Assembly (NCBI GenBank): GCA_028873375.1
Contig: JAGWKU010000005.1
Span: 1 to 32,351, forward strand
Origin: Verrucomicrobiota bacterium
GTDB taxonomy: Bacteria; Chlamydiota; Chlamydiia; Chlamydiales; SM23-39
Direction: 5' to 3'
Length of the DNA: 32,351 nt
The notes under the pieces: model-generated
What the model was told of the DNA's origin: nothing
The model's input: only the letters and a program-made list of their open reading frames with translations
Database searches by the model: none
Program-made: the position numbers and the translations under genes
Shown: one piece after another, positions 1-8,500 of the stretch
Position numbering within the stretch: the stretch's first letter is position 1
How the letters are laid out: every line of letters starts with the position of its first letter

Positions 1-161
1 GCAAGAGTCGTCAATACACCTTTAGCAGTGACTTTAAAACACTTGCCACTGGAGCTCTTCATTTCACCTGGAGTGGGCAGGTCACCGCACTCGTATGTGC
101 CACAAGAATTTTGGGACACGATTGGTCTTAATTCTGTAGACATGTTTAATTCTGAAGACAT
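1..161 (-). CDS. 5' portion of a small hypothetical protein, truncated by the window edge (MSSELNMSTELRPIVSQNSCGTYECGDLPTPGEMKSSSGKCFKVTAKGVLTTL...)
   Basis: Open minus-strand frame from ATG at 161 to the window edge. GAGG-type RBS and a TATAAT box lie upstream. Not in the ORF track because it is incomplete. Confidence 0.6.
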   Translation of the reverse strand, partial: MSSELNMSTELRPIVSQNSCGTYECGDLPTPGEMKSSSGKCFKVTAKGVLTTL

Positions 162-199
162 GTAAAACCTCTTTTTAGTTTGTTATTAAAAACATGTAG

Positions 200-205
200 A
201 TTATA
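200..205 (-). promoter_or_regulatory. Putative -10 box (TATAAT) for the truncated minus-strand gene
   Basis: Perfect TATAAT on the minus strand about 40 nt upstream of ATG 161, in an AT-rich intergenic region. The -35 is weak. Confidence 0.4.
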
Positions 206-249
206 ACACAAAATTGATTTTAATTAAATATCATATTATTATTTTAATA

Positions 250-281
250 TAAAACAGAAACCCCCTCAGATTGAGGGGGTT
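250..281 (-). terminator. Rho-independent terminator for the 307-759 gene
   Basis: Minus strand AACCCCCTCA-ATC-TGAGGGGGTT: 10-bp perfect stem followed by TTCTGTTTTAT, just downstream of the minus-strand CDS. Confidence 0.8.
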
Positions 282-306
282 AAAGAGTGTAAAAAATAAT
301 TTTAAA

Positions 307-759
307 TTACTCTGCTAAACGAGAGGCGCTGCCGATCTGCGGACGGTCCGAAGGCTCTAGAGCCTTATCGATCGCCTGGGCTAACATCTGGAGCAGCACG
401 CCACCACCCATCGCTCCTCCAAGGAGAAGTGGGATGTAGAGAGTTCCTACGCTGATCGCCCCGAAGAATGCGAGGGCTGCAGCGACAATTGCGGCAACGG
501 CAAACACTGCCAAGGTGATTTGAACGACGTTGCGGCAACGGCAACCACACCACAGAGTTCCCACTTTAGGCTCGTCGGCTCGTCGAGAAGAGCCTGCACC
601 AGATTCTGTTCGCACCTTAACCCCTCTCGCAGTCGGGTTGACTGTCGTTTTTGAAACAGTGCGTTCGGTTACTGGTTGATCAACTTGTTGCTGCGCTCGA
701 AGAGCTTCGGTACTAGAGTTGCGAGTTGCGTCTGGCATACCTGAGGACATCGTTGACAT
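307..759 (-). CDS. Hypothetical protein with a bilobed hydrophobic domain (Inc-like candidate)
   Basis: 150 aa; hydrophilic N-terminus, then two closely spaced hydrophobic segments (VVQITLAVFAVAAIVAAALAFFGAI / GTLYIPLLLGGAMGGGVLLQML). RBS CCAGGAGA upstream of ATG; terminator downstream. Confidence 0.7.
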   Translation of the reverse strand: MSTMSSGMPDATRNSSTEALRAQQQVDQPVTERTVSKTTVNPTARGVKVRTESGAGSSRRADEPKVGTLWCGCRCRNVVQITLAVFAVAAIVAAALAFFGAISVGTLYIPLLLGGAMGGGVLLQMLAQAIDKALEPSDRPQIGSASRLAE

Positions 760-884
760 AAAAATCTCCTGGTTATCTGTTCAATGAAATTAGGTAGATT
801 ATAAAGAAACGAAAAAGATAACTGCAAGTACTAAAATAATTTAAAATTAGCTAAAATTTAATCTGTGCAGTATTTTAGGGACCC

Positions 885-1406
885 ATGGACAATCCGTTGA
901 ACTACCCTCTTGAACAGTTGATGCTGATCAAAAAGAACCGTTTTGATCAAGCTCTCAAGACGCTTGAAGAGAAGAAAAAACTCCTCGAGAAAGCGTATGA
1001 AAAGCTCTATGAAGCGACGGTAGAGCGAGACAAGGTGCTGAAGCACCGGATCGCAAAGCTCGAACAGCTCCGAGAAAAGACCGATGCAGGGACCACATCG
1101 GATAAAATCCAGCAGATGAAAACCTATCTTAAAACGGTCGACGAGAAATTAGCCGACCGAGAAAAAAAAGTGAAAGAACAGCAAAAACAGGTCGATCTCT
1201 CTCAAAAACAAGTAGATCTCGCAACCGATGAGCTGTTCCAACGGAAAAAAGATCTCGAGAAGATGGAGATCCACAAAGGCGAGTGGGAAAAAGAGGTGCG
1301 CTACTGGGTCGAGCAAAAAGAGGCGGTGGAGCACGACGAGCAAGGCTCGGCCACCCACTCGCTCCGGAAAAAAGAGGCGCAGCGGGAGCGGAAGAAAAAA
1401 GAATAA
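885..1406 (+). CDS. cdsO: T3SS stalk/chaperone protein CdsO (SctO/YscO family)
   Basis: 173 aa, highly charged coiled coil starting MDNPLNYPLEQLMLIKKNRFDQALKTLEEKK; directly followed by cdsP-cdsQ-pkn5-cdsC in the chlamydial order (CT670-CT674). Confidence 0.8.
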   Translation: MDNPLNYPLEQLMLIKKNRFDQALKTLEEKKKLLEKAYEKLYEATVERDKVLKHRIAKLEQLREKTDAGTTSDKIQQMKTYLKTVDEKLADREKKVKEQQKQVDLSQKQVDLATDELFQRKKDLEKMEIHKGEWEKEVRYWVEQKEAVEHDEQGSATHSLRKKEAQRERKKKE

Positions 1407-1471
1407 ATGGGGAACTGGCAGTTCTCCCTTTACATTTGACTTCCTCAGCATTTCTGTCTAAGCTTAAAGGT

Positions 1472-2590
1472 ATGACTACAAATCGAATTTCAGGTTCCTC
1501 TTCCCCAGAATCGGATCCTACTCGCTCTTCTTCAAAAGTCCAAAGAGAGGAGTCACAGCGGATCGAAAAGGTGGGAGAAGTAGATCCCGACGAACAGGCC
1601 AAACAGCAACGAGATAAATTCAAGCGGCTGATGGATGATGTAGAAGAGGAGATCGCTCCCCGTCCTCGCGCCCCCTCTCCCTTTGAGACACAATTTCACC
1701 GCCCTCTTGAAAAGAGCAATCTCACAGACAAAAAGGCCCTTCCAACGCCGTCTCATGACGAACCTCCCGACGTGAAGGTGAAAAAATCTGCAGAAAAAGA
1801 TGAGCCGTTCGATTTGCCCGTTTCCAAAGAATTTTGGAAAGAGGTTGGACTGCCCGATGAGCCGTTGAAGCAGCCTTCGTTGAAAGAAGAAAAACTCGCG
1901 TCATTAGAGGGAAAAAATGCAAAGAAAAAATCGGCTGTTTCTCCTCACCACACTCCGTTAGAGAGCAAAGATGGGGCCCCTTCGAACCGCTATTGGTCGG
2001 CTGAAGAAGAGCGAACTCATTTGGCCGCTCGAGGAAAAGAACTCGAGGAAGAAGAGAAAAAGACAGTGATCGATGGGAAAAAAGGGCACCGCTCTCGCGC
2101 CGAGAGAATGCCTGGAGAACCACTCGAACGAGAAGTGCAGCGACTCGAAGAGCGAGAAGGGCGAAAGAAAGGGAAAAAAGAAGAGGAAGAGCGAGAGCTT
2201 CTATTGCCCTCTTCCCATCCTCTGCCCCTTCCAATTCAGACAGCAGCTACAGCGGCAGTTTCGGTCGCCACTCCCTATTTAAGCCCTGAAGTGGTACCCC
2301 TCTTTTATCAATTCGTCGGTTCAATCATGGTCATGGCGTCGACGCCTGGCGTGCGCCGCACGGTGATTGTGTTGAATGCCCGCTCTTTTTCTAAATCGAA
2401 ATTTTATGGATCGACGATCGAAATTGTCAAATATGCGACAGCCCCTGATGCGATCAACATCGAGTTGAGCGGTTCAAATGAGGCAGTCGCTGCGTTTAAC
2501 CAAAACGTTCCCAACTTGCTCAAAGCCTTTGAAAAAGGAAATTTTCAGTTCAAGATTGGGCAATTGAGAGCTGTTTACTCGACCAAATGA
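1472..2590 (+). CDS. cdsP: T3SS needle-length/substrate-switch protein CdsP (SctP-like)
   Basis: Charged, low-complexity N-terminus and more ordered C-terminus. Position between cdsO and cdsQ. ATG 1472 preceded by AAAGG is preferred over the track start at 1283. Confidence 0.65.
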   Translation: MTTNRISGSSSPESDPTRSSSKVQREESQRIEKVGEVDPDEQAKQQRDKFKRLMDDVEEEIAPRPRAPSPFETQFHRPLEKSNLTDKKALPTPSHDEPPDVKVKKSAEKDEPFDLPVSKEFWKEVGLPDEPLKQPSLKEEKLASLEGKNAKKKSAVSPHHTPLESKDGAPSNRYWSAEEERTHLAARGKELEEEEKKTVIDGKKGHRSRAERMPGEPLEREVQRLEEREGRKKGKKEEEERELLLPSSHPLPLPIQTAATAAVSVATPYLSPEVVPLFYQFVGSIMVMASTPGVRRTVIVLNARSFSKSKFYGSTIEIVKYATAPDAINIELSGSNEAVAAFNQNVPNLLKAFEKGNFQFKIGQLRAVYSTK

Positions 2591-2602
2591 TGAGAATGCT
2601 TC

Positions 2603-3742
2603 ATGTCTAATAAAGCCCCCCTCGCCTGGGTCCGAAAAATCTCCGCCCACTTAAGAGCCTACGATCATGTGCCGCTATACGGACATGCGCCGTTGTTCGA
2701 TTGGGACCGATTTTCGGCTCTCGCCGCCTCCCATTTTGGCGTCCCACACCTCTCGATTCAAGCCAAGGGACACAACTGGAGAGCAGCCGAGGATTTGAAA
2801 GAGGGACTTGGCGATGAAGTGCTCACCTGGCCACTGAAAGTAGGGCCCTTGAACGGCAGCGCCTTTTGGATGATGTCGCAGGAAAATGTAGCTAAATTCA
2901 CCTCGTGGATGTTGGGTGGCAACGCCAAGCTCAAACCCCTCTCTTCTGAGCTCTTCGCCGAGGGTTTTTACCGATTTTTGCTCCTCGAAATATTAGACGC
3001 AGCCACGGCAATGGAGCCATTTCAGCACCTTTCGGCCACTCTCAGCGAAACATCCCCGATGCCTGATACCGATGCCTTTTGCATCGATGTCGCCATCCAG
3101 ATGGACAAGCGAACCTGCTGGGGCCGTCTCGCCATCGAACCCTCGCTCCAAAAAAGCTGGGCGCTCCACTTCGCCAGCGCCGAGCCTGCCATCCCGCCTA
3201 GCCTGAAAGAGAGTCTCGAGCTCTCCGTTGGAGTGAAAGTGGGGTCCGTTCACTTGCAGAAAACCGAGTGGGAAAAACTCACAGGAGGCGACGTTGTTCT
3301 CCTCGATAGCGGGGGGTATGACGCACGCAAAGGGACCGGGGTTGCTTCCTTGACTCTAGGAGCCACGCCGCTCTTCCAGGTGAAAATCAAGCAGAATAAA
3401 ATCCAGCTTCTCGATTATGCTGGAATTTACGAGGAAGAAATGGAGAAATCAGTCCCTCCCGAGCCATCTGAGCAACCATTTTCTGGACCGACTGAGTCGT
3501 TCCCCCCCGAAGAGGGAGAAGTGATGTCGATCAAGGAAACGCCTGTCTTTGTGACCGTGGAGCTCGCCCGCCTCAAAATGACACTCGGCAAACTGACAGA
3601 GCTTTCCCCTGGCAATCTGATTGAGCTGCCGATCCACCCTGATCAAGGCGTCCATCTAACGGTCAACGGGCAACTCGTCGGCCGTGCGGAACTTGTTCAC
3701 CTCGGCGAAACGCTTGGAATTCGAATCCTCGACATTGGATGA
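2603..3742 (+). CDS. cdsQ: T3SS C-ring protein CdsQ (SctQ/FliN-type)
   Basis: 379 aa; C-terminal SpoA/FliN-like segment (VFVTVELARLKMTLGKLTELSPGNLIELPIHPDQGVHLTVNGQLVGRAELVHLGETLGIRIL). Confidence 0.85.
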   Translation: MSNKAPLAWVRKISAHLRAYDHVPLYGHAPLFDWDRFSALAASHFGVPHLSIQAKGHNWRAAEDLKEGLGDEVLTWPLKVGPLNGSAFWMMSQENVAKFTSWMLGGNAKLKPLSSELFAEGFYRFLLLEILDAATAMEPFQHLSATLSETSPMPDTDAFCIDVAIQMDKRTCWGRLAIEPSLQKSWALHFASAEPAIPPSLKESLELSVGVKVGSVHLQKTEWEKLTGGDVVLLDSGGYDARKGTGVASLTLGATPLFQVKIKQNKIQLLDYAGIYEEEMEKSVPPEPSEQPFSGPTESFPPEEGEVMSIKETPVFVTVELARLKMTLGKLTELSPGNLIELPIHPDQGVHLTVNGQLVGRAELVHLGETLGIRILDIG

Positions 3743-3743
3743 A

Positions 3744-3763
3744 CCCCGCCCTAAAGGACGGGG
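3744..3763. repeat. Hairpin CCCCGCCCTAAAGGACGGGG, related to the 3813 and 18365 hairpins
   Basis: Inverted repeat with TAAA loop. The single C:A mismatch on the plus strand becomes a U:G wobble on the minus strand. Confidence 0.75.
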
Positions 3764-3767
3764 AATG

Positions 3768-3798
3768 ATTTGGGAGGAGTTTCGAACTCCTCCCAAAT
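3768..3798. repeat. 14-bp perfect hairpin in the cdsQ-pkn5 gap
   Basis: ATTTGGGAGGAGTT-TCG-AACTCCTCCCAAAT. No T-run follows, so it is not a canonical terminator. Confidence 0.85.
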
Positions 3799-3801
3799 TT
3801 G

Positions 3802-3848
3802 GATGTGAATTACCCGGCCCTAAAGGACCGGGTTTTCAGAGGCCTGAT
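3802..3848. repeat. 47-bp dispersed repeat, copy 1 (gatgtgaattacccggccctaaaggaccgggttt...)
   Basis: Matches 18354-18400 with 3 mismatches over 47 nt; contains hairpin CCCGGCCCTAAAGGACCGGG. Confidence 0.9.
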
Positions 3849-3883
3849 AAATTCCGAAGCGCCAATTGGCTCTGGTAACAGGC

Positions 3884-5419
3884 ATGCGCGAGGATTTTCA
3901 CAAACAAACTACCCAGCCAGATCTCACTTCTAGTGAGAGAGCGCCCACCCCCTTGCCTCAAAAAATTGGCCCCTACAAAATCGAAAGCCTTCTCAACAAG
4001 GGAGGGATGAGTTATCTCTACCTCGGCTTTCATCCAGGGACTAACCAACCCATCGCCATCAAAGTTCTCTCCCCCCGCTATACCGCCAACCAAGAAATGG
4101 CCGGTCGGTTCCTTCGCGAAGCGCACATCATCGCGATGACCAATCATCCCAACATCGTTAAGCTCTACGGCCAGGGAACGTGGGAAAAAGGGCTCTACAT
4201 TGCAATGGAATTTATCCAGGGCATTTCCCTGCGCCAATTCATCCAGCAAAAATCGCTCTCTCAACGGCGCGCCCTCGAAATCATCCTGCAAGTCGCCTAT
4301 GCCCTTTGCCATCTTCATACCCACGGCGTCATCCACCGCGACCTGAAGCCGGAAAACATCCTGATCACCGAAAGCGGCGACATCAAAGTGATCGACTTTG
4401 GCATCGCCCAGCTCCAAAGTGAGAGCCTTCCCGAAACCGCCTCTAAAACGCGGCGCATGATGGGCACTCCCATCTACATGAGTCCTGAGCAAAAAGAAAA
4501 TCCTCTTTCAGTCACCTATGCCTCCGATATCTACTCGCTTGGGGTCATTGCCTATGAACTGATCCTCGGCCGCCTCAGCCACGGCATCATCCACCTCGCT
4601 CTTCTTCCCAAACAGCTCCGCCCCATCATCGAAAAAGCGCTCCAACCTAATCCTCTCCACCGCTTCCAAGACATCGTCGATTTCATCACCGAGATCTCTC
4701 AATACCTCAAATCGCTCGAAACTCACCCAGAAGAGAACAAAGAAGATATCTCCGCTGAAGTGCTCGACATGATCCAGTACACCCGCACCATCCTCACTCC
4801 GCAAAAAATCCCCCGCTGGCCTCCCGTGGAACTCGGCCTCGCTATCCAAAAAGGAGGGAGCCTCTACCTCGATTTTTTTTCCCTTCCAGAAAATCGCTTT
4901 GCCATCGTCCTCGCTGAGCCGCTCGAAGGAGGCGTGGCCTCCCTTCTTCACAGCTCGATCCTCCGCGGAATGATGCGCATGGCCGTCGAATATTCCTTCC
5001 ACACCAGCAAAAAAGATCTCCATCCGATCAAGATGCTCAGCGGCCTCAATCACGCTCTTTTCGAAGATCCCATGCGACAAAAGTTTGGGCTCGCGCTGCT
5101 CCTCCTCAATTCTGAAAAAGACAACCTCACGTTCGTCTCGTGCGGTTACTCCTCTCTCTGGCACATTCCCGAAGGGAGCAAGAAAGTGCGCATACTTTCT
5201 ACGCCCAATCCTCCGCTTGGCTCCCAACCGCAAATCAATCTCCTCGAAACAGCCGATAACTGGAATTCCGGCGACACACTCCTTCTCACAACCTCATCGC
5301 AAAAACCAGACGAACTTCCACTTCTTCTCTCTCCTCAGCCTCAAGCCGAGCAAATCCTCGAGCAAATCTCGTCTCCAAACCGCGCTTCCGCGGTCCTCTC
5401 CATACACCGCATCTTCTAA
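3884..5419 (+). CDS. pkn5: Ser/Thr protein kinase Pkn5-like with a C-terminal SpoIIE/PPM-like domain
   Basis: Kinase motifs: LLNKGGMSYLYLG, AIKVL, HRDLKPENILI, IDFG, GTPIYMSPEQ. C-terminal half resembles the RsbU/SpoIIE fold. ATG 3884 or TTG 3866 as start. Located between cdsQ and cdsC, as in Chlamydia. Confidence 0.85.
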   Translation: MREDFHKQTTQPDLTSSERAPTPLPQKIGPYKIESLLNKGGMSYLYLGFHPGTNQPIAIKVLSPRYTANQEMAGRFLREAHIIAMTNHPNIVKLYGQGTWEKGLYIAMEFIQGISLRQFIQQKSLSQRRALEIILQVAYALCHLHTHGVIHRDLKPENILITESGDIKVIDFGIAQLQSESLPETASKTRRMMGTPIYMSPEQKENPLSVTYASDIYSLGVIAYELILGRLSHGIIHLALLPKQLRPIIEKALQPNPLHRFQDIVDFITEISQYLKSLETHPEENKEDISAEVLDMIQYTRTILTPQKIPRWPPVELGLAIQKGGSLYLDFFSLPENRFAIVLAEPLEGGVASLLHSSILRGMMRMAVEYSFHTSKKDLHPIKMLSGLNHALFEDPMRQKFGLALLLLNSEKDNLTFVSCGYSSLWHIPEGSKKVRILSTPNPPLGSQPQINLLETADNWNSGDTLLLTTSSQKPDELPLLLSPQPQAEQILEQISSPNRASAVLSIHRIF

Positions 5420-5513
5420 TGCAGAACGCAGAGTGCAGAATGCAGAACTTGCAGTTCTATGCTGGGGCAGCATCCCCACTGAGAGTTCTGCATTCTGCAC
5501 TCTGCGTTCTGCA
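5420..5513. repeat. Perfect 30-bp inverted repeat built of GCAGANN heptamers
   Basis: TGCAGAACGCAGAGTGCAGAATGCAGAACT (5420-5449) and its exact reverse complement (5484-5513), separated by 34 nt; begins on the base after the pkn5 stop. Confidence 0.95.
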
Positions 5514-5590
5514 CTTTCATTTAAAATTGTTCCTTTGATTGAAATTATATGAAGGGTGAAGTACGATGAAGGCAGGTCGACTACAAGACG

Positions 5591-8500
5591 TTGATGCGCT
5601 GCTGGCTCTGTTTACTCACTCTTCTCTTCTCCCCTTTCGCCTCGCTTCTACCCGAGGAAGGGCCGAAAGATGGATTTACGATCAATTACAATACTGTACC
5701 GATCGTGGAATACATCCGTTTTGCCAGCAAAATCTGCAACGTCAACTTTATCTTCAACGCAGAAGAACTTGATTTTACCGTAACAGTTGTTTCCGAAGGT
5801 CCCATCACACCAGAAAATGTGATGTCCACTCTCGTGCAAATCTTGCGCATTCATGGTTTGCAGCTGCTTGAGCAGGATAACAACTTAGTGATCCACACGA
5901 GCGGCGATGTGAGACAGGTAGCAACGATTGTCACTGACGGACAAAAAGAGGGAAAATCTCCGATTGTCACTCGCATTTTCCGCATGAAAAATGCGAAACC
6001 TGACTCAATCGCTGCCATTGTCCGCCCCATGATTTCGCAATCGGCTATTTTGGAAGTGTCGCCTGAGACGCGCCAAGTGATCTTGACCGATGTCCGGACG
6101 AATGTCGATAAGATTGCCAATTTGATCGAGAACTTGGACTCTCCTCATACTCCCCTTCAAATCCTAAGTTTTGAGGCGAAGAACAACCAGCCTACTTACC
6201 TGGTTGAAATCGCGATGCAGTTAATGCAACCGATGGCCCAGGGAAATCCTTTTCTCCTCGTGCCTGCAGCTCTTTCGAACACAATTTTTATCGTTTCAAC
6301 TCCAGAACTCGCCGATCAAGCGAGCAAAGTGTTGAGCAATTTGGACGTCCCACCCAAAACGCCGCTAGCTGGGCCAGGGCGAAAGCTAGGAACTGGAGAT
6401 ATTTTCATCTACAAACTAGCCAATCGAAGCGGAGACGAAGTGCTCAAAGGATTGAGCAGCATTGCCGATAATTTAGAAAAAACGGGTCATCCACAACCCG
6501 ATCTGATCGACGCGATCGACAACGCAAAGTGGATTCGAGAAACCAACTCCATCTTGATCGTCGGCTCGCAAGAAACAGTAAACCAGGTAAAGGGCTTTAT
6601 CGCAGGGCTGGATTCGACTGGGGGAACGGGAGGAGAAAAAGGCAATTTCTTCGTCTATAAACCTGTCTCTCGCTCAGCCAAAGAAATCGATGTCGCTGTC
6701 AAAGAGATGGCAGTCAATCTGCAGAAAACCAAGGGCGCCGATCACGCATTGATCGAGACTCTAGAAAGCGCTAAAGTCAACAGCGCTACTCAGACAATCA
6801 CATTCTCTGGAGAAGAGCGGACGTTTGCTCGCGTGAAAGAATTTTTAGCGACCATCGATTCGGGCAAAGAGCGAGGCAAAAATGGTTTTTATATCTACCA
6901 AATCCAAGTCGTTCCTTATTCCCAACTCGAAACGTCGCTCAAGAATTTGGCCTCGGACCTCGAAAAAACGAATGGAAAAGATGACGGACTGGTCGAAACG
7001 ATCAGCGGAATGAAGTACGTCAGCGATACGAACTCGATCATTTTCATTGGGCCTGATGCTGCGCTGAAGCGCCTCCAAGATATTCTCCCTTCTCTCGATG
7101 GAGGAGGATCGGCTAAGGCGATGGCAGGAAGCCAATTCTTCATCTATAAGCCCAAGTACCAAAAAGGCGACCGACTTGAGAGTTTAATCAAAGATGTCGC
7201 TGACAATTTGAAAGCAAATCACTTGGGCGATCCTCAACTTCTCCGAACGATCGACAGCATGAAGTGGGTCAAGTCGACCAATTCTTTCTTATTCACCGGA
7301 GATCCTTCTTCTCTTAAAAAAGTAGAAGACCTTCTCGCTACGCTCGATGTACCAGCGACGACAAAATCGGGCTATTTCATCTATAAACTCCAACACGCCT
7401 CAGGAGAAGTGATCGAAGAAGATTTGGACTCTCTTGCCAAGAATTTCAAAAATAGCGGCCTCAAAGACTCTCGCCTCCTCGAGGTGATCGAGAACATGCG
7501 CTACGTGAAGGAGACCAACTCTCTTCTCTTAACAGGAGATCCCCAAGCGATTGAAGAGGTGAAGGACCTTATCGCCAAGTACGACAACCCAGGAAATGCG
7601 CGGGGACCGGTCAATAGCACTTTCTTTATGTATAAGCCGAAGTATACTTCGGCAAGCAACATCGAAAAATCGCTCCAAGACATTGCACAAAACCTTCGAA
7701 AATCAAAACTATCCGATCCGTCGCTCCTCGCGGCCATTGACTCGGCCAAGTACATCGAGTCGACCAATTCTCTCGTCTTCACCGGCAATCCCGATGCCCT
7801 GGCCAAACTCAAAATAATGATCGCCGAAGTCGATGTCGCTTCATCCAAGCCGATCCACCAAATTGGAAAGACCTCCTTCCTCCTTTACAAGTTGAAACAC
7901 GCTAGCGGCAGCCAAATCATGACATCGCTCCGCGGTCTTTCCATCGATTTAAAAAAATCGGGGACAAGCGACAAAGAATTTTTAGCGACGCTCAACAGCA
8001 TGAAGTATGTAAAAGAGACCAATTCGCTCCTCTTCACCGGATCTGAAGAATCGCTGGCTAAAGTACAGACGCTAGTCGATAAATTCGACGTAGAAGGTCT
8101 CGCGCTTCCTGTCGAAGTGCCTCCTGTGGCTATCACGGCTGGGGGGGCTAACAATTTCTTTGTTTATAAACCCCAATCCGTGTCGGGCCAAGAGCTCGAA
8201 CGGCTCATGGCTGATTTCGCTGAGAACCTCAAGAGCTCCGGCCTCTCCGATCCTGACTTTTTCCAGTCGGTCGCCTCGATGCGCTGGGTTGAATCAACCC
8301 AATCGCTCATCTTCACAGGCAATCAAAAATCGCTCGACCAGATCAAAGAACTTCTCAAAGGATTTGATATCCCTGCGAACTTGCCCTCGACAGGTGGCAT
8401 CGCTGGAGGACCACAAGAACCTTCGATCCAAGCGATCGACAACACAAGCTTCCTGGTCTACAAACTCCAATTTCACAAAGGCGATGAGATCCAAGGCGCG

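Noticed and set aside
1283-1471. Upstream extension of cdsP to 1283
   Set aside because: Overlaps cdsO out of frame; a proper ATG with AAAGG-like RBS is at 1472.
3768-3798. 14-bp hairpin as a Rho-independent terminator of cdsQ
   Set aside because: No T-tract follows on either strand, so canonical termination is not supported.
4508-5233. 241-aa minus-strand ORF antisense to pkn5, and the 3836-4492 antisense ORF
   Set aside because: Shadow frames of a confident kinase gene; no RBS or domain signal.
5085-5552. 155-aa ORF running through the pkn5 3' end into the heptamer palindrome
   Set aside because: Out of frame with pkn5; its tail (NAERRVQNAEL...) is just translation of the repeat.
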